DNA from: an uncultured Cytophagaceae bacterium | GTDB taxonomy: Bacteria > Bacteroidota > Bacteroidia > Cytophagales > Spirosomataceae | Assembly (NCBI GenBank): GCA_903837305.1 | Contig: CAILUB010000153.1 | Span: 1 to 21,961, forward strand | DNA length: 21,961 bases | Direction: 5' to 3' | Shown here: positions 6,164 to 15,573 of the stretch, one piece after another | How the letters are laid out: every line of letters begins with the position of its first letter | How positions within the stretch are numbered: position 1 is the first letter of the stretch | Translations under genes and position numbers: made by a program | Notes under the pieces: model-generated | What the model saw: the letters and a program-made list of their open reading frames with translations, nothing else | The model's database searches: none | What the model was told of the DNA's origin: nothing

Positions 6164-8275
6164 TTAGGGATGATATGTGGTAACAGCGTGCTTCAATACG
6201 TCACTTTTGTAAAAATAAATATCCTTGAATTTTCCCTCTGAATACATTTGACCTTGATCAAAGAAATGAGGGGAATTGGGATTCCCATTTTCACCACCTG
6301 CAAGTAAAGAATAGGCTTTTATTTTAGGGCCAAATTCCACGGCCGCCACAAAGCTATTTCCATTTACGCCATACCATTTTTTAGAACCTTGAATGGAGCG
6401 ACTCGTGTAGGAAGGAAGCTGCCCCCAGGCGGAGGAAGTAAAAGGTACAGAGAAACTAGGCTTCGAATCATCCATCTTCATCACATCTCCATTGGACACG
6501 CGCTGAAAGCGATTCAATTCACCCCAGGCTACGCGCCAGGTACCAAAATCACGCTTCAAATCGTTCAGTACCTCACGTAAAGCTTGCATCATTTCTAACT
6601 TCGAACCCGATTTCGCATAGTCTTCCAAATTTTGAACGACCTCTGTTTCCCCTCCAAACTGCTTAGGTTTTGGAATTTTAGCCATAATCTTCAGCCCCCA
6701 ACGGATGGCGATGGTTTGGGCGATGGATCCTTCAGAAGCGTTATAATCCCAACTTTTCAACTCCTTCACCACCTCAACTAAATCAGGTTCTTGACTAACC
6801 GCAGTTACAAGCGCTGGTAGTAAAGTTTCGAAAGCCATCAACCGGCGGTCGTATCCCAATCCAATCAAACTTTGTAAATCCAATTTACCTGTTTGAGAAA
6901 ATAAACGAACCGCATTGCGATCGCGGAAATTTTCTCCATCAGGAGCCATATAAATGGGGAAATTAGAACGAATAGGGCTCGAGGTTCCTGAAACGTTAAA
7001 GGGAGTTGAATTGCAATTTTGAATCCATCCGGTAGTAGGATTGTACACATGCACAATCTGATCTACGGAATGAAGCCCTTTCCAATCAATCTTCGAAGAG
7101 GATCCATCCTGAGGAATACCCCAATCTAAAGCACCATCTCTACGCGGCACATAATTACCATGCCAATAAGCAATGTTTCCTTTATTATCCGCGTAAACCG
7201 TATTGTTTGACGTATTTGCACGCATGTCCATCACCCGTTTATAGTCAGCCAAACCTTTTGTCTTTGTACGTAGCCAGCTTTGAATTAAACTCTTACGTGC
7301 TCTATTATACGATCGCACGGAGATCCATTTCCCATCTCTAGCGGCTAAAACGGGTCCGCGGTGGTTAAAATAAGCCTTGATTTTCCGCGAGCCTAAGGTG
7401 ATTATTTTCGTCTTAAAGGGAATCCATTTCCCATCTAGTAGGTATTCCATCTGTCCCTCCCGCGAGCGTGTCGTCTCCATATAAGCATCCGCTACGTCCA
7501 CCTCAGAGGAGGTATGCATCCACCCATTGTAGGGATTAAAACCTTGATAAACAAAGAATTGGCCCCAGGTTACCGCACCATATACTGATAAACCCTCTTC
7601 ACTTACCACGTGCACTTCGGGACGGAAATAAAAGGTAACGTGCGGATTAATATACAAAAGAGAATTACCTGATTTTGAAAGAGAAGGGCCTACTGCAAAG
7701 CCATTAGAACCTGTCAGTTTCTCGTCTGGATTTTGGTATTTCACACTAGCTACTTGCGCGGGTAAACCGTAGAAAAGAGCTGTTTCTTGTTCTGTTACAT
7801 CTCCCGTAGAAATCGCTCCAATAGATCCATCGGTCCATAATAGGGGATACCAAGGTTCAAAATGAGTTAATAAGCGAGGCTTAACTTCGGGGTGTTTTTG
7901 TAAGTAATAATTGATTCCATCCGCATAAGCGTTTAATAGTTTTTTTAACCAAGGAGGGGAGGTTTTGTATTCTGCTTTTGCCTCGTTTTCATCAATTAAC
8001 AACTTGATATAGAGGTCATAAGCTAATTCCTTTTCACCTTTTACTTCAGACATTCGACCTAATTTTTCTATGTAATTCATCTCCACACGGGCGAAATCAT
8101 CTTCACATTGCGCATACATCAATCCAAAAACCGCGTCTGCATCCGATTTTCCATAAATATGTGGAATGCCCCATTCGTCCCGGTGAATGGTTACGCGTTT
8201 AGCCTGATCCGAGTACGGATTTGCTTGCGTTATAAAGGATATAAATAGTAAAATGATAGGAAATATTTTTTTCAT
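6164..8275 (-). CDS. Penicillin acylase family (Ntn hydrolase) protein, exported
   Basis: A 703-residue precursor of the penicillin G acylase/AHL acylase/cephalosporin acylase superfamily, which hydrolyses amide bonds. Signal peptide about 1-18 (cleavage near TQA/NP), so periplasmic. The alpha region contains IHRDEWGIPHIYGKSDADAV (30-49) and AQCEDDF. The expected autocatalytic cleavage is at G189/S190 in LTGSNGFAVG, freeing Ser190 as N-terminal nucleophile. NPH (about 210) and conserved asparagines further on fit the beta chain. The length (about 700) is closer to quinolinate/AHL-type acylases of environmental bacteria than to penicillin G acylase. It is divergent from the outer-membrane beta-barrel gene across 104 bp, with the PAS remnant 30 bp downstream. 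It is a distant paralogue of the acylase at 19402. Substrate unknown. Confidence 0.88.
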   Translation of the reverse strand: MKKIFPIILLFISFITQANPYSDQAKRVTIHRDEWGIPHIYGKSDADAVFGLMYAQCEDDFARVEMNYIEKLGRMSEVKGEKELAYDLYIKLLIDENEAKAEYKTSPPWLKKLLNAYADGINYYLQKHPEVKPRLLTHFEPWYPLLWTDGSIGAISTGDVTEQETALFYGLPAQVASVKYQNPDEKLTGSNGFAVGPSLSKSGNSLLYINPHVTFYFRPEVHVVSEEGLSVYGAVTWGQFFVYQGFNPYNGWMHTSSEVDVADAYMETTRSREGQMEYLLDGKWIPFKTKIITLGSRKIKAYFNHRGPVLAARDGKWISVRSYNRARKSLIQSWLRTKTKGLADYKRVMDMRANTSNNTVYADNKGNIAYWHGNYVPRRDGALDWGIPQDGSSSKIDWKGLHSVDQIVHVYNPTTGWIQNCNSTPFNVSGTSSPIRSNFPIYMAPDGENFRDRNAVRLFSQTGKLDLQSLIGLGYDRRLMAFETLLPALVTAVSQEPDLVEVVKELKSWDYNASEGSIAQTIAIRWGLKIMAKIPKPKQFGGETEVVQNLEDYAKSGSKLEMMQALREVLNDLKRDFGTWRVAWGELNRFQRVSNGDVMKMDDSKPSFSVPFTSSAWGQLPSYTSRSIQGSKKWYGVNGNSFVAAVEFGPKIKAYSLLAGGENGNPNSPHFFDQGQMYSEGKFKDIYFYKSDVLKHAVTTYHP

Positions 8276-8379
8276 AGCTGGTTCTTAATCGGATAAAAAT
8301 AAGAATAAAATCGGGTCAGGAGGGTATAAACAATGTAAAATTGTCTTTCTAACTTACAAGAATATTCTAAACCTATTAT
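8276..8379. promoter_or_regulatory. Divergent promoter region between acylase and beta-barrel genes
   Basis: A 104-bp AT-rich spacer between two divergent start codons, so it must carry both promoters unless transcription enters from elsewhere. Candidates are weak. On plus, TTG (8341-8343) lies 19 bases before TATTCTAA (8363-8370). On minus, TATTTTTA (8301-8294) differs from TAnnTTTG only at the last base but has no TTG at proper spacing. Confidence 0.35.
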
Positions 8380-10779
8380 ATGAAAAACGTTCGGCTTCTT
8401 CCGATACTACTCTTATTGTGCGTTTCCAGCCTATTTGCTCAAACAAAAATCAAGATTCAAGGGGAAGTTAATGTCCCTTTTTCAAGCATTCGACTTTTTA
8501 AAGGTTCAGCTTTAGTGACAGGTACTATTGGGAATGAGAAAGGCAAATTTTTAATAGAAGCGACTCCAGGAACGTATGACCTATTGATTGAAAGTATTGG
8601 ATATGAAGCCTTGAAGATGACGAATCAGTCATTTAATGCATCCATTAATCTGGGCATAATTACGGTTAAAGAAAGCAACCAGACCTTGAATGAAGTAGTG
8701 GTGAAGGGCCAAAAAGCTTCCATGGAACTTAACCTCGATAAGCGCATATTTAATGTTGGGACAGATTTAGCGAATAAAGGGGCAACTGCTTCCGAGATTT
8801 TGGGGAACTTACCTTCGATCCAAGTGGACCCAGAAGGTGCGATTAAACTGCGTGGGAGTGATAATGTGCGTATTTTGATCGATGGAAAACCCTCAACACT
8901 AGTGGGTATCAATGGTTCGTCAGGTTTACAATCCTTGCAAGGAAATCTCATTGATAAAGTGGAGATCATCACGAATCCATCTGCACGCTATGAGGCAGAG
9001 GGAATGGCCGGAATTATCAATATCGTGTTGAAAAAGAACCAAAACCAAGGTTTCAATGGTGCGATTGAAACGACGTCTGGTTATCCGGAAAATTTTGGAG
9101 GAACAGCGATCGTGAATTACCGTAAAAACAAATTCAATTTCTTTGTCAATTATGGTGTTTTCTACCGTAGAACACCTGGAAGAAACCGAATTTATCAAGA
9201 AGTTTATACTGGAAAACAAACGAATTATTTAGATCAAAATTCATCCAATAACGTGACGGGTCTAGTAAATAACGTTAGAGGTGGGGCTGATTATTTCTTT
9301 AACGATAAAACCATATTAACGGCCTCCTATATCTACAGACGTACTGATGTAAGACGTATCACGGACTTTTTTTACTTGGATTACCGCGAAAACCTGTCCA
9401 AACTTTATAGTGATACCTATCGCCAGCAAGATGAGAAAGAAGCGGAACCGAATGGAGAATATGCCCTCACTTTCAAGAAAAGCTTTGCCAAAAAAGGAAA
9501 AGAATTTAGCGCAGATTTGCGCTACTTAGATTATTGGGAACGATCGGATCAGACCTATACCCAAAACGGAAAGAAACCCGATGGGTCGGCTTTTCCTGAA
9601 CTATCCAAGGTTCAAAAAGCACTAAACGATGAATTCGAACGCCAATGGATTTTACAAGCGGATTATGTAAATCCAATCGGAAAAGACGCTAAAATTGAAA
9701 TGGGGCTTCGCACCAGTTTCAGAAATATGATCAACGATTACCTTGTGACGGAGCAGCAGCCTTCAGGTCTATTCACCATAGTTCCAGGATTGAAAAACAT
9801 ATTTAATTACCAAGAAAACATTTCAGCGGCCTATCTAATCTTTGGAAGTAAGGTAAATAAATTCTCCTATCAATTCGGATTAAGAGCAGAAACAACAGAC
9901 ATCCAAACTGAACTGGAGGAAACCAAGGAGAAGAACCCCAGAAACTATGCTAATTTGTTTCCGAGTGCCCATTTTACTTATACCATTACACCGGATAATT
10001 CATTCCAGTTAAGCTATTCAAGACGGGTTAGAAGGCCTACTTATGGTGATTTAACTCCATTCGTTACTTTCTCCGATAACCGGAACTTCTTCTCTGGAAA
10101 TCCTAATCTAAATCCCGAATTCACGAATTCATTTGATTTAGGGCACTTAAAGTACTTCGACCAAGGTAGCATCAGCACCTCCTTATATTATCGCCAGACA
10201 TTTGACAAAATCGAACGATTCAGAACAGTAGATAGCTTAGGTTTCGCCAGAACATTACCTGCTAACTTGTCAAATCAGAAATCGATGGGCTTAGAAATGG
10301 CTAGCTCTTGGAATTTTTCCAAAGCCTACAAAGCAGACCTTAGTATTAATGCATTTAGAGCCATTGCTGATGCATCTAATATTAATGCAGCCTTTACAAG
10401 TGATACCTATTCTTGGTTTGCTAGACACAGCTCTCGGATTAAGATAGGGCTTACAGATTTGCAAATAAGAGCTAATTACGAGGCTCCACAACAAACTCCA
10501 CAAGGAACGCGGGGATACATTGCCTGGATGGACATATCCGCCTCTAAAGATATTTTGAAAGGAAATGGAACACTTACTTTAAGTATTTTAGATATATTTA
10601 ACTCCCGAATTAATCGATATGAATCTCGTTTTGTAGATTCAAAAGATGGCTCCGGTTTTTATACCCGAGGAGAATCTCAAGGCCGATTAACTTCCGTGAA
10701 TTTAACTTTTAATTACCGATTTAAAACGACTAAACAAGCTGCGAAACAACGCCGTAGTTTAATGGACGAAGAAAATTAA
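8380..10779 (+). CDS. Outer-membrane beta-barrel (TonB-dependent-receptor-like) protein
   Basis: A 799-residue exported protein with signal peptide 1-20 (LFA/QT). Residues about 24-97 form a carboxypeptidase-regulatory-like beta-sandwich, as in Bacteroidota TonB-linked proteins. LNEVVVKG (103-110) is a TonB-box-like segment, and a plug domain follows (about 115-218: DKRIFNVGTDL, ILGNLPSIQVDPEGAIKLRG, MAGIINIVLKK). The remainder is an aromatic-rich beta-barrel of the outer-membrane beta-barrel family type (RRVRRPTYGDL, SGNPNLNPEF). It is probably an outer-membrane transporter or receptor for a ligand handled by neighbouring exported enzymes. It is not a SusC: there is no SusD partner and the length is shorter than SusC (about 1000). 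Its TAA shares one base with the ATG of the downstream cytochrome gene, indicating translational coupling. Confidence 0.88.
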   Translation: MKNVRLLPILLLLCVSSLFAQTKIKIQGEVNVPFSSIRLFKGSALVTGTIGNEKGKFLIEATPGTYDLLIESIGYEALKMTNQSFNASINLGIITVKESNQTLNEVVVKGQKASMELNLDKRIFNVGTDLANKGATASEILGNLPSIQVDPEGAIKLRGSDNVRILIDGKPSTLVGINGSSGLQSLQGNLIDKVEIITNPSARYEAEGMAGIINIVLKKNQNQGFNGAIETTSGYPENFGGTAIVNYRKNKFNFFVNYGVFYRRTPGRNRIYQEVYTGKQTNYLDQNSSNNVTGLVNNVRGGADYFFNDKTILTASYIYRRTDVRRITDFFYLDYRENLSKLYSDTYRQQDEKEAEPNGEYALTFKKSFAKKGKEFSADLRYLDYWERSDQTYTQNGKKPDGSAFPELSKVQKALNDEFERQWILQADYVNPIGKDAKIEMGLRTSFRNMINDYLVTEQQPSGLFTIVPGLKNIFNYQENISAAYLIFGSKVNKFSYQFGLRAETTDIQTELEETKEKNPRNYANLFPSAHFTYTITPDNSFQLSYSRRVRRPTYGDLTPFVTFSDNRNFFSGNPNLNPEFTNSFDLGHLKYFDQGSISTSLYYRQTFDKIERFRTVDSLGFARTLPANLSNQKSMGLEMASSWNFSKAYKADLSINAFRAIADASNINAAFTSDTYSWFARHSSRIKIGLTDLQIRANYEAPQQTPQGTRGYIAWMDISASKDILKGNGTLTLSILDIFNSRINRYESRFVDSKDGSGFYTRGESQGRLTSVNLTFNYRFKTTKQAAKQRRSLMDEEN

Positions 10780-13700
10780 TGACACCCATGAAAAGATTCC
10801 TCTTACTTTCTTGCACCTCTATAATACTTTTTTCTTGTAGTAAACAGGGAAGAGACGATACATTCAAAATTATCTATGAAGATCAAAGTAAGGTCGTAGA
10901 AAATGCAAAAGCCATTAAAGACAAGCAACCTATTAAAATCATCCCTGGTCTAAAAATTCAGCTTTGGGCTTCAGATTCACTTTTACAGGATCCTGTGGCA
11001 ATTGCAGTAGATGATAAAGGTTCTATTTTTGTGAATAGCACGAATCGAAATAAGGGTTCTGAATTTGATATTAGGGGACATCGGGATTGGATGACAGAAT
11101 CAATCGGTTTTCAAACAGTGGAGGATAGAAGAGCCTTTTTGCGTCGAACCTTTGCCCCAGAAAATTCAGCTAAAAATACCTGGTTAGCCGATATGAATGG
11201 GGATGGATCACATGACTGGTTAGATTTAAAAGTAGAGAAAGAAGAAATCTACAAGGTGGAAGACACCAATGGAGATGGCTATGCAGATCAGTCTACCCGT
11301 GTATTTAATGGCTTTAATGAAGAAGTAAGCGATGTAGCGGGAGGTTTATTAGTTCGCAAAAAAGATGCTTTTGTGGCTATTGGTCCTGATTTAATGCGTT
11401 TAAAACATAAAGGGGGCCAATGGATAAATCCTGAATCAATTTCAACAGGATATGCGGTGCACATTGGTTTTGGGGGTCATGGCATGTCCGGATTAACAGA
11501 AGGCCCAGATGGAAAAATTTACTGGCAAATAGGTGATATTGGTGCCAATATCACGGCAAAAGACGGCAAAAAATACAAGCACCCTAATTCCGGTGTGATT
11601 GTCCGATCCAATCCAGATGGATCTGAATTTGAAGTTTTTGCTTCTGGATTACGGAATACCCATGAATTCGTTTTTGACAACTATGGTAATTTAATCAGTT
11701 CTGATAACGATGGCGATCATCCTGGCGAAAGTGAGCGTTTAGTGCACGTAGTGGAAGGTTCTGATGCGGGTTGGCGCTCGAATTGGCAATACGGAAAATA
11801 TACCGATCCGCGGAACAATCAGTACAAGGTTTGGATGGATGAGAAATTATATGTTCCACGTTGGGAAGGCCAAGCAGCCTATATTATTCCACCAATTCGT
11901 AATTTCCACAATGGTCCTACTGGGATGCTTTGGAACCCAGGAACGGCTTTAGGGAAGCGCTGGACAAATAAATTCTTCTTAGTGGAGTTTGTAGGTAATG
12001 CAAATAACTCACATATTTGGGCGTTTGATCTTAAACCTAAAGGGGCCTCTTTTGACTTCAAATCAGAGGAAGATGTGGTGAAAGGAATTTTGCCTACTGG
12101 AATTCGATTCGGTCCTGAGGGCGCGTTATATGCCTCGGATTGGATATTCGGTTGGGATACAAAAAACTACGGCCGAATCTGGAAAATCGATGTGGAGGAT
12201 AAGGAGAATGATTTGAAAGGCGAACGTGAGCAAACCAAGAAATACATCCAACAAGAATACTCTAAACAGACTCTAACACAATTGTATGATTTGTTGTTTT
12301 ACACTGACCAGCGTGTTCGCTTGAAAGCACAATATGAATTAGCAGAGAGAAAAGCTTCAGCTGTTTTCGTCAAAGCTGTTCAACAAAAGGAGAATCAATT
12401 AGCTCGAGTGCATGGTATTTGGGGATTAGGCCAATTGAAAGCGGCAGCCTTTCTTCAGCCATATTTAGCAGATAAAGACGAGGAAATCGTTGCACAAGCG
12501 GCTAAAGTGTTAGGGGACATCTTTGATGGATCCGCCACCGATCAGCTTATTCCATTAGTGGGATCTGCTAATCCTCGTATTTCCTTCTTCGCGGCTCAAG
12601 CTTTAGGTCGCATTCGTTCAGAGAAAGCCATTCCTGCCTTATTAAAATTAGTAGAAACAAATGCGGATAAAGACCTGTATTTGCGTCACGCAGCGGTATT
12701 AGCCTTAAGTAGAATAGGACAGGCAGAACCGATGTTAGCCTTGCAAAATTCATCAAATCGTTCCTTACGTATCGCGGCGGTATTGGTATTACGTCGTTTG
12801 GCTCATCCCGGAATCCAAGCCTTTTTGAAAGATTCAGACGAATACATCGTAGCTGAAGCTGCAAGAGCAATAAATGATGACGAATCAATTCCTTCAGCTT
12901 TACCAGCTTTAGCGGCGACCTTAGCGGATACACGTTTTACCTCTGAAGTAATTGTCAGAAGAGCGATCAATGCCTGCTTACGTGTGGGAACTGCAAAAGA
13001 GATTGATTTATTGATTGCCTATTCAGAAAGAACGGGGATCTCTGAAGCCTTGCGTGCGGAAGCGATAGCGACCTTAGGTTCTTGGGCAAATCCATCGGTG
13101 ATGGATCGGGTGGATGGTCGCCACAGAGGCGTTTTGGAAAGAAATCCGGCGGATGTGATTGCCCGAATTCAGCCTAAAATTCCTTCCTTCTTAGCTTCAG
13201 AAAATCCAGATGTCTTGATTGCTACTTCGAAATTAGTAGCAGAATTAAATTTAACGGATTTTAGTTCTACTCAAATATCCATTTTTGAAAAAAACACGAA
13301 TTCGAAAGTAAGAGCAAATATGTTAAGTTCTATTGTTGAACTTAAAGTGGGAAAACTGGCCTCCATTATAGAGAAAGGGATGGCTGATACCAGCAAACTA
13401 GTGAGAGGTATTGCCTTAAGCAATTTGAACAAAATCGAATTAAGCGCCACTGAATTACCTGCTATTACAAACCCAATTTTCGAAAAAGGATCATTGACAG
13501 AACAGCAATCTCTATTGCAGAGTATGGCCAAAATGAAGCCTGCTAATACCTCTGCTATTTTAACGGATTTAATTCAGAAAATGGTCGATAATCAATTACC
13601 TACTGAGATCAAATTAGATCTAATGGAGGCAGTAGAGGCCACTAATGAGGAGAAATTAGTGGCAAAATTAGATGCGCTAAAAGTGAAAGGATCATTAACG

Positions 13701-14141
13701 GACGAATTCAGAGAAGCCTTGTATGGGGGATCAGTTATTGAAGGTCGAAATACCTTTAATTATAATCAAACCGTGCAATGTGTTCGTTGTCATATCGTGG
13801 GTGGAGAAGGAACCAATGTGGGGCCTAATTTAAAGGGAGTCGCTTCTCGATTAACAAGAGAGCAATTATTGCAGGCACTCATCGAACCTAGTGCACGCAT
13901 CGCTCCTGGATATGGTACCACAAATTTTGTCTTAACAGACGGACAAGAGGTTTCAGGATCCATCATTTCAGAAACGAATGAACTCGTGCAACTAAAAACA
14001 AGCGATGCCGAGCCTTTACGCATTCCTGTAACGCGCATTAAGTCAAGAGAAAACTTACCATCTGGAATGCCACCGATGGGGGCTTTGATGAGTAAAAGAG
14101 AAATTAGAAATGTGGTGGAATACCTTTCTTCGCTGAAGTAG
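10779..14141 (+). CDS. PVC-type heme-binding lipoprotein (beta-propeller, HEAT repeats, cytochrome c)
   Basis: A 1120-residue membrane-anchored putative dehydrogenase/cytochrome. Lipoprotein signal with lipobox LFSC (C20). Residues about 50-475 form a beta-propeller-like putative dehydrogenase domain (PVC N-terminal type) with two EF-hand-like Ca-binding loops, DMNGDGSHDWLD (138-149) and DTNGDGYADQ (162-171), and GGHGMSGLTEGPDGKIYWQ. Residues about 500-960 form alpha-helical HEAT-like repeats (VRLKAQYELAERKA, ISFFAAQALGRIRSEKAIPA). The C-terminal cytochrome c domain has a heme motif CVRCH (C1001, C1004, H1005), NVGPNLKGVA, and a candidate methionine ligand in SGMPPMG (M1097 or M1100). The family is known from Planctomycetes, Verrucomicrobia and Bacteroidota; the substrate is unknown and the role in sugar oxidation is inferred. 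A start at ATG 10788 (MKRFLLL) is also possible. Followed by a terminator. Confidence 0.87.
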   Translation: MTPMKRFLLLSCTSIILFSCSKQGRDDTFKIIYEDQSKVVENAKAIKDKQPIKIIPGLKIQLWASDSLLQDPVAIAVDDKGSIFVNSTNRNKGSEFDIRGHRDWMTESIGFQTVEDRRAFLRRTFAPENSAKNTWLADMNGDGSHDWLDLKVEKEEIYKVEDTNGDGYADQSTRVFNGFNEEVSDVAGGLLVRKKDAFVAIGPDLMRLKHKGGQWINPESISTGYAVHIGFGGHGMSGLTEGPDGKIYWQIGDIGANITAKDGKKYKHPNSGVIVRSNPDGSEFEVFASGLRNTHEFVFDNYGNLISSDNDGDHPGESERLVHVVEGSDAGWRSNWQYGKYTDPRNNQYKVWMDEKLYVPRWEGQAAYIIPPIRNFHNGPTGMLWNPGTALGKRWTNKFFLVEFVGNANNSHIWAFDLKPKGASFDFKSEEDVVKGILPTGIRFGPEGALYASDWIFGWDTKNYGRIWKIDVEDKENDLKGEREQTKKYIQQEYSKQTLTQLYDLLFYTDQRVRLKAQYELAERKASAVFVKAVQQKENQLARVHGIWGLGQLKAAAFLQPYLADKDEEIVAQAAKVLGDIFDGSATDQLIPLVGSANPRISFFAAQALGRIRSEKAIPALLKLVETNADKDLYLRHAAVLALSRIGQAEPMLALQNSSNRSLRIAAVLVLRRLAHPGIQAFLKDSDEYIVAEAARAINDDESIPSALPALAATLADTRFTSEVIVRRAINACLRVGTAKEIDLLIAYSERTGISEALRAEAIATLGSWANPSVMDRVDGRHRGVLERNPADVIARIQPKIPSFLASENPDVLIATSKLVAELNLTDFSSTQISIFEKNTNSKVRANMLSSIVELKVGKLASIIEKGMADTSKLVRGIALSNLNKIELSATELPAITNPIFEKGSLTEQQSLLQSMAKMKPANTSAILTDLIQKMVDNQLPTEIKLDLMEAVEATNEEKLVAKLDALKVKGSLTDEFREALYGGSVIEGRNTFNYNQTVQCVRCHIVGGEGTNVGPNLKGVASRLTREQLLQALIEPSARIAPGYGTTNFVLTDGQEVSGSIISETNELVQLKTSDAEPLRIPVTRIKSRENLPSGMPPMGALMSKREIRNVVEYLSSLK

Positions 14142-14190
14142 TCCGAAGGGAATGAGTCCGAAGGACGACTAAGCCGTAGGCGACTACATG
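14140..14190 (+). repeat. GAGTCCGAA repeat cluster with mini-hairpins, copy 2
   Basis: It begins at the stop of the cytochrome gene. AGTCCGAAGG occurs at 14140-14149 and 14155-14164. GTCC-GAA-GGAC (14156-14166) and GCC-GTA-GGC (14173-14181) are tiny hairpins, each followed by GACTA. Bases 14143-14165 match 241-263 at 20 of 23 positions. It looks like a small interspersed repeat with degenerate units of about 15 bp. Confidence 0.6.
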
Positions 14191-14195
14191 AAATG

Positions 14196-14230
14196 ATAAA
14201 CCGCCCCTAAAAAAGGTGGTTTATTTTTTT
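14196..14230 (+). terminator. Intrinsic terminator after the cytochrome gene
   Basis: ATAAACCGCC (14196-14205) pairs with GGTGGTTTAT (14215-14224), 10 bp including one G-T pair, with a 9-nt loop and a T7 run at 14224-14230. It separates the beta-barrel/cytochrome pair from the GH30 operon. Confidence 0.8.
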
Positions 14231-14250
14231 GTAAATATTCAATACCTTTA
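14220..14250 (+). promoter_or_regulatory. Weak candidate promoter for the GH30 operon
   Basis: TTTA (14220-14223) and TACCTTTA (14243-14250) are 19 bases apart and each differs from the Bacteroidota -33/-7 consensus only by A for G at the last position. They overlap the terminator. Start of transcription near 14256 would favour ATG 14266 over 14251 as translation start. Confidence 0.25.
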
Positions 14251-15573
14251 ATGAAATTTAAACCTATGAAAAAACTAGTACTGTTATTGTGCTTGCCGCT
14301 TTTCTGTTTTTCACAAACGGAGATGTATCTAAGCCTTCCTAAACAGAAATCGTTTTTTCAAAAAACAGATAAGCTGAGTGCAGATTTTTCTGGTGCTAAG
14401 ATTATCATTCATCCGGAACAAGCTTTTCAAAGCATGGATGGATTTGGTTTTACCTTAACAGGAGGAAGCGCCCAATTAATTCAGGCGCTAGAACCGACAA
14501 ACAAAGCCGCTTTATTACAGGAATTATTTGGCAAGAACGGAATCTCCGTTTTAAGAATCGGCGTAGGGGCGACAGATTTAGATGCTACCGTATTTTCGTA
14601 CGAAGACAAACCCAGAAAATTTAGCCTGGAGCCTTCAAAAGCTGATTTAATTCCATTATTACAACAAATCATCGCGATTAATCCAGCCATTAAAATCATG
14701 GCGACCCCTTGGTCTCCACCTGTTTGGATGAAAGATAACGCAGAAAGTAAAGGGGGATCACTGTTAGAAAAACACTACCAGACTTATGCAGTTTATTTAG
14801 CCAAATACCTTCAATCCATGGCGAAGGAGGGAATTAACATCTGGGCGCTAACACCTCAAAATGAACCCCTTCATCCAGGCAATAATCCGAGTATGTTGAT
14901 GACTTCACAGATGCAAGCTAATTTTGTCAAAACAGCTTTGGGCCCCGAATTCAAAAAACGGAATATTACGACCAAAATCATCGTCTACGATCACAATTGC
15001 GATCATCCAGAATATGCCATAGACTTATTAAATGATGCAGAGGCTAAAAAATATGTGAGTGGTTCTGCCTTTCATTTGTATAACGGGGATATTTCAGCCT
15101 TAAGTAAAGTAAAAGCAGCGCATCCAGATAAAGATCTCTATTTTACGGAGCAATGGACAGGCTACAAAGGCGACTTTACGGGTGATTTTATGTGGCACAT
15201 CAAAAATGTCATCATAGGGGCAGTCAACAATCACGCTAAAACGGCCATTGAATGGAATTTAGCCAATGATCCTACCTATGGCCCACATACGCCTGGAGGT
15301 TGCACAGAATGCTTAGGGGCATTAACCATCTCAGGTCAGGATATCACACGTAATCAATCTTACTACATTGTTATGCAGGCGGCCCGATTTGTACCAGCTG
15401 GCTCTATTCGCTTAGGAATCGATGTGCCGGAAGGAATTCAGGCAGCGGCTTTTAAGCGTCCGGATGGAAAAAAAGTACTTTTAGTCCAAAATGAGGGACG
15501 TAAAAAGAACTTAAGCATTGAAAAAATAAACCTAGAAATACCGGCTGAATCAGTATTAGCGATCATCCTATGA
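14251..15573 (+). CDS. Glycoside hydrolase family 30 enzyme, exported
   Basis: A 440-residue retaining beta-glycosidase of the GH30 type (family activities include glucosylceramidase, beta-1,6-glucanase, beta-xylosidase). Signal peptide about 1-21 (LFCFS/QT). The (beta/alpha)8 barrel carries FQSMDGFGFTLTGG (59-72), LRIGVGATDLD, ATPWSPPVWMKDN (151-163), the acid/base glutamate in ALTPQNEPLHPG (E205), and the nucleophile in YFTEQW (E300). A short C-terminal beta-sandwich (about 380-440) ends the protein. The SPPVWMK and GFG motifs are closest to the glucosylceramidase-like branch, but the substrate is not fixed by this. An internal ATG at 14266 (MKKLVLLLC) gives a more typical signal peptide and may be the true start. 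First gene of a four-gene coupled operon; its stop overlaps the next ATG by 4 nt. Confidence 0.9.
   Translation: MKFKPMKKLVLLLCLPLFCFSQTEMYLSLPKQKSFFQKTDKLSADFSGAKIIIHPEQAFQSMDGFGFTLTGGSAQLIQALEPTNKAALLQELFGKNGISVLRIGVGATDLDATVFSYEDKPRKFSLEPSKADLIPLLQQIIAINPAIKIMATPWSPPVWMKDNAESKGGSLLEKHYQTYAVYLAKYLQSMAKEGINIWALTPQNEPLHPGNNPSMLMTSQMQANFVKTALGPEFKKRNITTKIIVYDHNCDHPEYAIDLLNDAEAKKYVSGSAFHLYNGDISALSKVKAAHPDKDLYFTEQWTGYKGDFTGDFMWHIKNVIIGAVNNHAKTAIEWNLANDPTYGPHTPGGCTECLGALTISGQDITRNQSYYIVMQAARFVPAGSIRLGIDVPEGIQAAAFKRPDGKKVLLVQNEGRKKNLSIEKINLEIPAESVLAIIL

Noticed and set aside
8380..10779. A SusC-type TonB-dependent transporter marking a polysaccharide utilisation locus.
   Set aside because: The barrel is about 800 residues, lacks the SusC length, and no SusD gene or anti-sigma/sigma pair is nearby.
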